Assembly: GCA_002398515.1 (NCBI GenBank)
Contig: DGZL01000052.1
Coordinates: 756-24,124 of the forward strand
Length of the DNA stretch: 23,369 nt
Source: Firmicutes bacterium UBA4981
GTDB taxonomy: Bacteria; Bacillota; SHA-98; UBA4971
Direction of reading: 5' to 3'
Part shown: positions 15,748 through 22,959 of the stretch, piece by piece
How the letters are laid out: each line of letters starts with the position of its first letter
Position numbering within the stretch: the stretch's first letter is position 1
Translations under genes and position numbers: made by a program
The notes under the pieces: generated by a model
Told to the model about the DNA's origin: nothing
Seen by the model: only the letters and a program-made list of their open reading frames with translations
Databases searched by the model: none

Positions 15748-16578
15748 TTACCCGTTGTGCCCAAGTGATTTTGAGAGCCTGAGGCAGGCGTCTCGTACCA
15801 AGATTCCGATTTCCTCTACTCGCTGTCTCGACACTCTGACAGCCGGGCCGGTAACGCTGATAGCTCCGACTACACACCCGGTATGATTTCGGATTATAGC
15901 TGCAGCGCACCTCATGCCTTCTTCATGCTCTTCATCATCTATTGCAAATCCCTGGATTCTCACTTTACGAAGGTGTTCTTTGAACATCAAGGGGTCGGTG
16001 ATAGTATTCGGAGTGAAATTATGTAGGCCGTCCTTCTGCAAGATCGCATCTATTTTGGCTTCGGGTAGCGCAGCAAGAATAGCTTTTCCCAAAGCGGTAC
16101 AGTGAGCGGAGATTCGATAGCCGATTCTGGAGCGCATAATAAGAGTGTGTGGTGTATCGACTTTGTCTAAATAAACGATTGACCCCTGATCAAGTATTGC
16201 AAGGTGTGCAGTCTCTTCTGTTCTCCGGACGAGCTCTTCCAAGAAAGGTCTGGCATAAGTGCGGAGATCAAGTTGATCCAGTTTGGTCTTGGCTAGTTCC
16301 ACTACGCGCATTCCCAGGGAATACTTGCCGGTAACATCATTCTTTGCGACGTAGCCTCTGGATTCCATGGTAGCCAAGAGTCTTGATGCTGTGCTTTTGT
16401 GTACACCCAGCGCTTGTCCTACTTCTGTAACTCCGGCCTCATCCCCGCATGATTCGAGGTAGTCAAGGGCTTTTAGGGCTTGTACTACAGAACGTATCTT
16501 GTTCCCGCTTTCTCTATTGTGATGTCTTACTTGCGGCAAATCCCGCAAACGATCAGTCTTGCGTACTGCGTCCATCAT
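15748..16578 (-). CDS. IclR-family transcriptional regulator, copy 2
   Basis: This is a 276-residue close paralogue of the regulator at 1631-2467. The helix-turn-helix differs only by Ile/Val and Lys/Arg swaps, and GVHKSTASRLLATMES is otherwise unchanged. The effector domain differs at scattered positions, for example LLTFKEHLRRVKSQ against LMFKEHLRKVRIQ and the His/Val pair in NHTGHIAG against NHTGCVVG. That pattern allows a common operator with altered inducer preference. ATG ATG at 16578 follows AGGAGAG. The N-terminal tail before the DNA-binding domain is shorter and different. It is divergent from the cupin gene and upstream of the third threonine-synthase-like gene. Confidence 0.93.
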   Translation of the reverse strand: MMDAVRKTDRLRDLPQVRHHNRESGNKIRSVVQALKALDYLESCGDEAGVTEVGQALGVHKSTASRLLATMESRGYVAKNDVTGKYSLGMRVVELAKTKLDQLDLRTYARPFLEELVRRTEETAHLAILDQGSIVYLDKVDTPHTLIMRSRIGYRISAHCTALGKAILAALPEAKIDAILQKDGLHNFTPNTITDPLMFKEHLRKVRIQGFAIDDEEHEEGMRCAAAIIRNHTGCVVGAISVTGPAVRVSRQRVEEIGILVRDACLRLSKSLGHNG

Positions 16579-16644
16579 GTTCTCTCCTCTTCTGCATCAA
16601 TCGAGGCATTCTCATCGCGCTTCCGAGAGACTTCCCCATTATTC

Positions 16645-16673
16645 ATTATACATAAAGTTGCATGGCCTGCAAC
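16645..16673 (-). promoter_or_regulatory. Candidate promoter and overlapping operator of IclR copy 2
   Basis: On the minus strand, TTGCAG (plus 16667-16672), a 16-base spacer and TATAAT (plus 16645-16650). The palindrome GTTGC-N7-GCAAC (16657-16673) covers the -35 box and has the same half-sites and spacing as the right part of the three-part motif. Autorepression is a natural inference. Copy 1 keeps only the GCAAC half at the equivalent place. Confidence 0.6.
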
Positions 16674-16870
16674 TGGGTTTCGTACAGGTTTCGGTCAGCA
16701 AGTGAAGGTAATTCAGTAGTTCACTGAGTCTCTTCTGCACCTGTGACGCAAGGTTGAAGTGCCTATGCAGCCTTCTCGCTTAATCAACGTGTCTGTCTAG
16801 GTAGTGTCTCAGAATAATTTGCGCTTGTCGGAAGGATTTTTGCGGTGCATGAAGAAGAATTACCACGACG

Positions 16871-16895
16871 ACAACAGTGTTGCAGACAGCGCAAC
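16871..16895. promoter_or_regulatory. Candidate IclR operator, three-part motif site C
   Basis: ACAAC, 3 bases, GTTGC, 7 bases, GCAAC, matching site A in architecture and spacing with one base changed. It is about 150 bases upstream of the cupin start. A GGATTT element starts 37 bases upstream of it. Confidence 0.5.
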
Positions 16896-17044
16896 CACTA
16901 CCGGTATGCGAAGGCGAACATTATGCTTGCAGCGTGCGATCTTGCGCGGAAAACCTTCGGAATCAGGGTGGAGTCAGAGGTAGGGCACAGATAGTGTCTG
17001 CTGTGTAAAAGCTGCTGGAGTTTCTAAGGGAGGGTGAGATTGAA

Positions 17045-17500
17045 GTGGGCAAGAAATCTCCGCTTATGCCAGGTAAGTTTGGAAATATGTATCAAATGCC
17101 GGAAGATATCAGGATGGGGCGAGACGAGGAAAAGAAAGCCTGGGCCTGCGGCCTTTTTATGGCCATATCTGACGCGGACGCATATGAGACCAAAGATATT
17201 TCAATCAGTAACGCAGGGAAGGTCTATGAAAGACTCGAAATTCACGACCGGAGCCCGCAGATGTATACAGTACTCAAAGGCAAAGTAGAAATTCCGGCTT
17301 CTGAGACCCTAGATGGAGCGAAAGTCACTTACACAGTAAGTGAAGGAGAGGCTATCATACTTAATCCTAAAGTATGGCATGGCGGAGCCTCAGGGATAGA
17401 TGTTCCTGCAACAGTCTTCGTTGTGCTAGACGAAGGCACTACGCAGCACGATACGAAGAAGGTAAATCTCCAAGTCCCTGTCAAGCTGGGTCCTTGTTGA
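17045..17500 (+). CDS. Cupin-fold protein, ureidoglycolate-lyase-like
   Basis: This is a 151-residue single-domain cupin. Motifs are ERLEIHDRSPQMYTVLKGKVEIP in the first half and GEAIILNPKVWHGG in the second, resembling the cupin fold of ureidoglycolate lyase (AllA) and its uncharacterised relatives. The His and Glu in the first motif and the His of VWHGG are candidate metal or substrate contacts. GTG 17045 has GGGAGGGTGA about 8 bases upstream. No other allantoin genes are present, so AllA activity is doubtful. A sugar-acid or hydroxy-amino-acid role is possible. It is divergent from IclR copy 2 and probably controlled by it. Confidence 0.65.
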   Translation: MGKKSPLMPGKFGNMYQMPEDIRMGRDEEKKAWACGLFMAISDADAYETKDISISNAGKVYERLEIHDRSPQMYTVLKGKVEIPASETLDGAKVTYTVSEGEAIILNPKVWHGGASGIDVPATVFVVLDEGTTQHDTKKVNLQVPVKLGPC

Positions 17501-17724
17501 GCGAGGTCCTTCCCATAGCGGAGAATTGTTAGTGTGGTTAGGGTATAAGTGTGGCGGTTCTTCTCAACCTGAAGCAGTAATCAATGCTCATTACATGGTT
17601 GCTTTTGAACGTATGATTGGCTGGGAATCTTGAAGTCTTCTGCTGTAAAGATATTAGCTATTAGCAAACGACGTGACTTATCAGTGAATGTAGTAAGTAA
17701 TGCAGCCTGTTGGGAGGAACCGCC
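17501..17724. other. 224-base non-coding stretch before the D-aminoacylase relic
   Basis: I see no gene, convincing promoter or terminator. Its last bases hold a good Shine-Dalgarno (GGGAGGA) for the pseudogene start at 17725. A GGGAATCTTGAAG stretch near 17621 resembles the recurring GCAGGATT element only weakly. Confidence 0.4.
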
Positions 17725-18014
17725 ATGTTTGATCTAGTATTGATTGTCACAGCCATGCAGATCTGGCAATAATCGATAATAACGGGTGTTGCCCAAAGGT
17801 CATGCAAGGAGTCGCTACTGAGGTAGTGGGCAATTGTGGCATGAGCCCTTCCCCTGCAGCTGACAGTGGGCTGGATCTGCTGGAAAAGTACACTTCCCCC
17901 ATTCTCGGAGCGCCACCTGCCCTTGGGCGTGAAGAACCTTCAATGACTACCCTAGAGACGATCTCTGTTACTAGTGTTCTCTTGCCTCAGTGGGTACTGG
18001 AGGGCTGGAATTGA
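17725..18014 (+). pseudogene. D-aminoacylase / N-acyl-D-amino-acid deacylase remnant with internal and 3' deletions
   Basis: The start MFDLVLI with its Shine-Dalgarno matches the N-terminus of D-aminoacylases, but the frame stops at 17770. In another frame from 17748 the sequence reads HSHADLAII, then KVMQGVATEVVGNCGMSPSP and LDLLEKYTSPILG. These are the metal-binding HxH and the QGVTTEVVGNCG signature of the amidohydrolase family. About 60 codons between MFDLVLI and HSH are missing with a frameshift. The roughly 400 C-terminal residues of the usual 480-530 are also gone. The remaining frame ends at TGA 18012, overlapping the TTG start of the MFS gene. The family releases D-amino acids from N-acyl-D-amino acids. 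Confidence 0.8.
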
Positions 18015-19234
18015 ACTGCGGAAATCGACGCTATCTGCTTGTGATAGCTCTGTCTCATATAATCCTTGATATGTACAGCGGGATGCTTCCAGCGTTGATA
18101 CCGCACCTTCGGGACAAGTTCCTGTTATCCTACAGTGCTGCCGGAGCACTTCTGGCCTGGTCTACCATGACATCTTCCCTGATTCAGCCGGTACTGGGGT
18201 TTGTGAGCGATATGACAGGGGGGTTAGGGCTTGTCATAGGCGGGTTGATGCTCTCATCACTAGCCATTGCTGCTACCGGGTATATAACATCATACCCGCT
18301 CCTCGTTGGTGCCGCTATTATGGCGGGGCTTGGAAATGCAGTATACCATCCACAGTCTGCAAGTGTAATGGCGAGACTGTCAACAGAACAAAGGAGCTCT
18401 GTTATGGGTCTCTATGGGGTTGCCGGAAGCATCGGTTTTGCCCTTGGACCTTCCGTGTTAGCTATGGCATTGGCTATCGGCAACTCTTCAATGTTTTGGG
18501 TTGTGACTTTACCCGGGATACTTATGGGCATAACGATGAAGGTTATGAGCCAGGCCTCACAAATCTTTGCTAAGCCATGCGCCGCGCCGGCAAGTTCACC
18601 GGTTAGGACACAGGAGACAGACGAAAATGGATATCTGAACGGAAGCAATATGTGGGTGGCTGAGATTTTGCTTCTTGGCATAGTTATGCTACGTTCATTC
18701 ATGCAGTACGGTGTCGTTACCTTCTTGCCTCAATATGTAACGCAGATCCTGGGAGGATCAAGCAATATCTCGCCAAGGCTTCAGTCGCTCTTTCTTGCTG
18801 CGTGTGCCATTGGGACCTTTGTTGGGGGTTTTGCATCAGACAGGTTTGGTAGACGGTCACTCTTCATCGCGAGCCTAGTGTGTCTTATACCTATACACTG
18901 GGCCCTATGCAACACAAGGACTGTTTCGCTCTTTACGATGTTGCTTGCGCTTGAAGGATTTGTCCTTATGTCCACCTTCTCAGGTGGCTTACTAATGAGT
19001 CAAGATTTTCTTCCACGCCTTACAGGATTAGCTTCGGGCCTCCATAGCGGGATCTGCACAACCATGGGAGGCGTCGGCGTAGCAATTACGGGTTTGGTAG
19101 CAGATACAAGAGGACTTGCTTTCGCCTTTGGTTCACTCGTCTTGTGTCCCATAATCGGGTTGTGTTTGACGCCTTTGCTGCCCCGTGATAAGAGACCGAG
19201 GATTACGCATACTTCGGGCGCAATTTCAGAATGA
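18011..19234 (+). CDS. Major facilitator superfamily transporter (fosmidomycin-resistance-like)
   Basis: This is a protein of about 407 residues with twelve predicted hydrophobic segments. Signals are LDMYSGMLPALIPHLRDKF in the first helix/loop region, GLGNAVYHPQSASVMARLS after helix 4 and the cytoplasmic loop FASDRFGRRSLF between the two halves. The sequence style is that of the Fsr-like MFS branch. I prefer TTG 18011, six bases after GGAGGG, whose TTGA overlaps the stop of the upstream pseudogene; GTG 17990 is the alternative. It probably exports or imports a small organic acid or amino acid. It ends 8 bases from the convergent thioredoxin-like gene, with no visible terminator. Confidence 0.85.
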   Translation: MNCGNRRYLLVIALSHIILDMYSGMLPALIPHLRDKFLLSYSAAGALLAWSTMTSSLIQPVLGFVSDMTGGLGLVIGGLMLSSLAIAATGYITSYPLLVGAAIMAGLGNAVYHPQSASVMARLSTEQRSSVMGLYGVAGSIGFALGPSVLAMALAIGNSSMFWVVTLPGILMGITMKVMSQASQIFAKPCAAPASSPVRTQETDENGYLNGSNMWVAEILLLGIVMLRSFMQYGVVTFLPQYVTQILGGSSNISPRLQSLFLAACAIGTFVGGFASDRFGRRSLFIASLVCLIPIHWALCNTRTVSLFTMLLALEGFVLMSTFSGGLLMSQDFLPRLTGLASGLHSGICTTMGGVGVAITGLVADTRGLAFAFGSLVLCPIIGLCLTPLLPRDKRPRITHTSGAISE

Positions 19235-19242
19235 ACAGACTT

Positions 19243-19473
19243 TCAGGTAAGCCAAGATCTGATTTCTGCTTCTGTCGGAACTCTGCCTTCGCACTTCTTA
19301 TCCCCGTCTAAGAATACTGCAGGAGTCAACATGACACCCCGCTCTACGATCTCGTTGAGATCTGTGACATGGACGATGTCTACTTCGAGACCGAGTCGGC
19401 TTGCGACCCCTCTAATTGAATCAGCCATCTTATGGCATTTGGGGCATCCTCTACCTAAGACTTCAACTTTCAT
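19243..19473 (-). CDS. Small thioredoxin-fold protein with CPKC motif
   Basis: This 76-residue protein has the beta-alpha-beta thioredoxin-like pattern: MKVEVLGRGCPKCHK with redox Cys10 and Cys13, then LTPAVFLDG with the cis-proline of the fold. It matches the small 'redox-active disulfide protein' family that usually sits beside an ArsP/DUF318-type permease. Such a permease remnant lies directly upstream here. The ATG has GGGGATTATC before it. It is the last gene of the minus-strand group. Its function in this strain may be orphaned by loss of the permease. Confidence 0.85.
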   Translation of the reverse strand: MKVEVLGRGCPKCHKMADSIRGVASRLGLEVDIVHVTDLNEIVERGVMLTPAVFLDGDKKCEGRVPTEAEIRSWLT

Positions 19474-19477
19474 CGTG

Positions 19478-19588
19478 ATAATCCCCTTCGCCCATACCGG
19501 CGCCCATTAATCCTTGTATTACCGAGATTTCTGTCAGTGTGGCAAAATACATGAAAGCGCTCATGACAGAGGCAGCCAGATTCCTATC
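19478..19588 (-). pseudogene. Fragment of an ArsP/DUF318-type membrane permease
   Basis: Between the aldo-keto reductase and thioredoxin-like genes, the minus strand reads RNLAASVMSAFMYFATLTEI then SVIQGLMGAGMGEG. I recognise this as the conserved MYFATLTEVPILQGLMGAGMG signature helix of a permease family that travels with small thioredoxin-like proteins. It has no start and no further membrane segments. It runs directly into the Shine-Dalgarno of the thioredoxin-like gene. It is therefore a deletion scar, with only about 35 codons left of roughly 300. Confidence 0.65.
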
Positions 19589-20720
19589 CTTCGAAAAGCG
19601 CCTTCACTTCCTTGAGGTGATGAGTAATGGGCAAGTGTTGAGGGCATAAGTCTTCGCACTTCTTGCACTCGGTGCAGGCTGCAGGATCAGCATTCACTTT
19701 CTTCAGATAAGCATAGTTGTCTCTTGAAGAATCCTCTGCTCCATATGCGAAAAAGTCATTATAGACTGAGAAAACATCAGGGATAGCCACATTATTAGGG
19801 CAGGGGACGCAGTAATTACATTCAGTGCACGGGATCTTTACGCGATCTTTATATATGGATTTTGCTTCACCAATCAGATGGAGGTCTTCATCGGTTAAGG
19901 AATTCGGTTGGGCGTTATCGGCTATATGCAAGTTCTCAATTACTTGATCCATAGAATTCATTCCGCTGAGGACGCAAGAGACCTCAGGATGGTTCCATAC
20001 CCACCTGAGTCCCCATTCAGAAGGGCTTCGTTTGATTTTCGCCTTGTTCCATACAGCCTGTACGTCATGAGGCACGTTCTGTGCAAGTTTCCCACCGCGG
20101 AGAGGCTCCATGACTACTACGCCGAGACCTTTTGAAGCCGCATATTTCATACCGGCAAGGCCTGCCTGGTAGTAATCATCCACATAGTTTAGGTGAATCA
20201 GCGTAAGTGTCCATTCATGCGCATCAACGATCTCACGGAACACATCAATAGAGTCATGGAATGAAAACCCTATATGCCTGATGAGACCACGACTACGGGC
20301 ATTATCCATATAGTCCAAGACTTTCAACTTCTTCGCTTTATCCCACAGATCCTTATTGAGGGAATGCAAGAGATAGAAGTCTACGTAGTCAGTGGCAAGT
20401 TTGTCCATTTGTTCAGATAGGTACTTATCAAAATCATCGGGAGACTCCATGAGCCAAACAGGGCACTTAGTAGTAAGGAATACTTTTTCGCGGTATCCGT
20501 CTGCCAAAGCCTTACCTACAGCATTCTCTCCTTGGCGACTATGATAGTTATAAGCAGTGTCTATATAGTTTACACCATTGTCGATAGCATATCGTATTAT
20601 ACGAGAAGCTTCGTCTGTATTGACTCCGGAGTTGCCACATTCGGATACAGGCAGTCTCATACAGCCAAATCCCAAGGCTGAGACACTGAGGCCCGACTTG
20701 CCTAACTTTCGATATTGCAT
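19584..20720 (-). CDS. Aldo-keto reductase with C-terminal 4Fe-4S ferredoxin domain
   Basis: This is a 378-residue protein. Residues 1-280 form an aldo-keto reductase barrel with the catalytic set Asp54, Tyr59, Lys85 and His119 (DTAYNYH, TTKCP, LLHS). Residues 295-360 contain two cysteine clusters (CTECNYCVPCP and CTECKKCEDLCP) expected to hold two 4Fe-4S centres. This fusion is common in anaerobes and implies electron transfer to or from ferredoxin-like partners. The ATG follows GGAGGGATCGCT. It is 16 bases downstream of the LarA-family gene and so probably acts on the same hydroxy/oxo acid. The substrate is not predictable. Confidence 0.9.
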   Translation of the reverse strand: MQYRKLGKSGLSVSALGFGCMRLPVSECGNSGVNTDEASRIIRYAIDNGVNYIDTAYNYHSRQGENAVGKALADGYREKVFLTTKCPVWLMESPDDFDKYLSEQMDKLATDYVDFYLLHSLNKDLWDKAKKLKVLDYMDNARSRGLIRHIGFSFHDSIDVFREIVDAHEWTLTLIHLNYVDDYYQAGLAGMKYAASKGLGVVVMEPLRGGKLAQNVPHDVQAVWNKAKIKRSPSEWGLRWVWNHPEVSCVLSGMNSMDQVIENLHIADNAQPNSLTDEDLHLIGEAKSIYKDRVKIPCTECNYCVPCPNNVAIPDVFSVYNDFFAYGAEDSSRDNYAYLKKVNADPAACTECKKCEDLCPQHLPITHHLKEVKALFEG

Positions 20721-20736
20721 AGCGATCCCTCCATCT

Positions 20737-22122
20737 CTAGGGCTTGACCGGGACAGGGACAGCGTAAGGACCGTCTTTTAGGAACGCGACAGATGGTTCG
20801 ACTCCTGTCTCTTTGTACTCTCTCATTGCCTTGGCCACAGCAAGTTCCACCATGTCTTTTGCGTCATCAAGATTCCGTGAATAACGGCGACTCGCCGGCA
20901 GAAGCATGTTTCCATCAATACCCGGCAGAATCTGCGCGTCTTTTTGTGAAATATGCGGCGCGCAAAATGTGAAGTTCTCCGTAGGGATTCTGGAGAATAC
21001 TCTTGACCACATCTGAACCTGCCATTGCTCAGGAATGAAGTTCCAGTCTTTGCTTGTTATCAGGCGCATGTAATCCTTTGCTCCGTTTAGTGTCAGTAGG
21101 TGAATAAGAGTGCGATAGTAAGCGCTTCCTACGGGATCTTTGTCTACGGTGTTGGCAGCCATTATCAATCTCGCCCCGGGCTTAAGGGTAGGTATGGATA
21201 CTACCCCGGCCTTACCTGCTTGGTAGTGATTGATTCCGACAAATCCGGCATGGGTTACAACAATGTCGTATGTCTCGTGCAATGGTATAGTCACATATTC
21301 CCGTATTCGCTCTACAGCTTTCATGTGCGCAGCTTCGAGATCTCCGGCGTAGACTCCTGTAAGCCTGAATTCGTTATCTAGGGTGACATTGACAATGAAA
21401 TCCACCCCGGCCATCTTAGCGACCTCAAGGGATTCCTCATGACAAGGATTTCCCTCTAAGACCAGGTCAGCAGAGTTAGGCGACGACAGAAACTCCGGCC
21501 CGTGGAATATGTGGGTGCTATCCTCTCCTATGAGGCCGGGGCAAACCGCCTTTCTGCCTCCTGAGGCGCCTGCCATGAAATGGCTTTCAACAAGGCCGGT
21601 GAGGATCTTTACGTCAGACTCAACATATAACTTGTTTATGAATACCTTCGTTCCCCGTGAGGTGACGCCTAGAAACCGGAGATTAGATTCATCCCTGCAA
21701 TCATGGCACACAACCCTTATTCGCCTGTCAAATACAGAAGGGTCGAGCATGGTCGCAAGTTCATCTTCTGAAAGCTCTCTATGTGTGCCTGTAGCCACAA
21801 TAATTGTGATGAACTCAGGTCTTACTCCAAGTTTGATAAGCTCATCGATTATTGGAGCGAGGATTCCCGAATCCCCGGTATACGGCACAGGCCTTGTATT
21901 ATCCGATATTACTATTGCCACCGTCAATTCTCGGGCGGATTTCCCTTTGCCATTGATGATCTGGGCAAGTCCGGGTGATCCGATAGGGTTATGTATGCCT
22001 TCAAGAACTGCGTCTTTAGGTCTGGTAATCGGTGTAGGTTTTGACATTTCAAGACAGTGAGTTCCGCAAGGCAACTGAATTTCAATGGTATTATCTCCAA
22101 ATCCTACAGTGAATGTTGGCAT
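20737..22122 (-). CDS. larA: LarA-family nickel-pincer racemase/epimerase
   Basis: This is a 461-residue LarA superfamily protein (lactate racemase and relatives). The residues known in LarA are all here at a constant offset: His114 in ATGTHRE, His181 in ESHFMAG, Lys191 in GGRKAV (covalent attachment of the nickel-pincer nucleotide) and His207 in HIFHGPE. I chose ATG 22122, which has GAGGTG 7 bases upstream, over ATG 22137. Members racemise or epimerise 2-hydroxy acids, including lactate, malate and, in some clades, D-gluconate. The LarB/LarC/LarE cofactor genes are not in this window. Next to sugar-acid catabolism a gluconate-type epimerase is attractive but unproven, so the symbol denotes the family. 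Confidence 0.88.
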   Translation of the reverse strand: MPTFTVGFGDNTIEIQLPCGTHCLEMSKPTPITRPKDAVLEGIHNPIGSPGLAQIINGKGKSARELTVAIVISDNTRPVPYTGDSGILAPIIDELIKLGVRPEFITIIVATGTHRELSEDELATMLDPSVFDRRIRVVCHDCRDESNLRFLGVTSRGTKVFINKLYVESDVKILTGLVESHFMAGASGGRKAVCPGLIGEDSTHIFHGPEFLSSPNSADLVLEGNPCHEESLEVAKMAGVDFIVNVTLDNEFRLTGVYAGDLEAAHMKAVERIREYVTIPLHETYDIVVTHAGFVGINHYQAGKAGVVSIPTLKPGARLIMAANTVDKDPVGSAYYRTLIHLLTLNGAKDYMRLITSKDWNFIPEQWQVQMWSRVFSRIPTENFTFCAPHISQKDAQILPGIDGNMLLPASRRYSRNLDDAKDMVELAVAKAMREYKETGVEPSVAFLKDGPYAVPVPVKP

Positions 22123-22170
22123 ATCCAAACACCTCATATCGCTTTGTTGATTACAGGGAAATGCAACACC

Positions 22171-22176
22171 ATTATA
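22171..22176 (-). promoter_or_regulatory. Possible -10 box for the LarA operon
   Basis: TATAAT on the minus strand, about 50 bases before the LarA start. No convincing -35 is seen at the proper distance. A GTTGC half-site follows directly on the minus strand. Confidence 0.3.
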
Positions 22177-22258
22177 CTACATCATGTCATCTTAGGCATA
22201 TCATACGATTTGCAGGTTCCGGAGAGATGCACGACAGAGAGTAACTATAGGCTAAACT

Positions 22259-22292
22259 GAATAATCCCGCCTGACATGTAGCGGGATTACTC
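22259..22292 (-). terminator. Hairpin terminator at the end of the chimeric ABC ATPase frame
   Basis: On the minus strand TAATCCCGC pairs with GCGGGATTA across a 10-base loop, extendable to about 12 pairs with one mismatch. It is followed by a moderately T-rich stretch. It begins within the stop codon of the ATPase remnant. Confidence 0.6.
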
Positions 22293-22959
22293 TTGGATTG
22301 CCTCCTTTTTGGCTCTTCTATCGCCTTCAATACCGTGGACAATTATGTCCATGAGTTCCTCGACGCTAGTCTCTTCTTTGCGGAAGTCTCCGACTTTTCT
22401 TCCGTGTTCCAGCACTATGATCTTATCAGCTACGGGATACACGTGGTATAGGTTATGAGTTATGAAGATAACAGAGAGGCCTCTGTTTCTGGCTTCATTA
22501 ATGTAACTTAGGACTTTGTTTGTTTCATGCACTGACAATGCGGAAGTGGGTTCATCAAGGATGAGGACCCACCAGGCTAAGGGCATGACGCGCCTTTGCG
22601 GTAATCGAGCTGATATCCATTTTTCGCATGCGAAGTCCGTACGCCACGTTTTCGAATACTGTAAGGTGGGGAAACAAGGCATAGCTCTGAAAAACCATGG
22701 CAGTATCACGTCTATGCGGCGGGACATCGTTTATTACCTTACCGTCCAATAAGATCCTACCCGAGCTAGGCGTCTCGAATCCTCCTACCATACGCAGAGT
22801 CGTCGTCTTGCCGCATCCTGACGGGCCTAGCAGTGTGAGGAGTTCGCCTTGGATGAGTTGGAGTGAAATTCTGTCTACTGCTACAGTACAGTCTGAGTCG
22901 GTATCTCTATGTCCGAAGATCTTCACAACGTCTATTAGCTCTACGCTGTACCAATCCAT
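22287..22959 (-). pseudogene. Chimeric, frameshifted ABC ATPase (FbpC/PotA-type front joined to sugar-type FrcA-like back)
   Basis: From ATG 22959 (AGGGGGG upstream) about 130 codons encode the front of an iron/polyamine-type ATPase: Walker A LLGPSGCGKTTT, Q-loop VFQSYALFPHLTVFENVAYGL, then ALSLVG and a stop at about 22555. In the next frame, beginning at about 22570, VLILDEPTSALSVHETNKVL, THNLYHVYPVADKIIVLEHGRKVGD and VEELMDIIVHG follow. These are the Walker B, H-loop and tail of a simple-sugar ABC ATPase. The LSGGQ signature region is missing and the two parts are out of frame, so no working ATPase can result. Recombination between two ABC genes best explains it. Confidence 0.8.

Larger units (their letters stand above)
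15755..16960. repeat. Direct duplication, right copy (IclR gene plus control region)
   Basis: This is the partner of 1640-2890. Shared blocks include the TTGCAG-N16-TATAAT promoter, AGAATAATTT, GGATTT and the GTTGC-N7-GCAAC part of the three-part motif. Indels shift the inner blocks, although the total intergenic length is the same. Confidence 0.8.
16579..17044. other. 466-base divergent intergenic region, copy 2
   Basis: No gene. It contains the IclR promoter with an overlapping palindrome (16645-16673), an AGAATAATTT...GGAAGGATTT element (16811-16840) and the three-part motif at 16871-16895. It is alignable with 2468-2933 in several blocks and has the same overall length, so the duplication included the control region. 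Confidence 0.7.
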
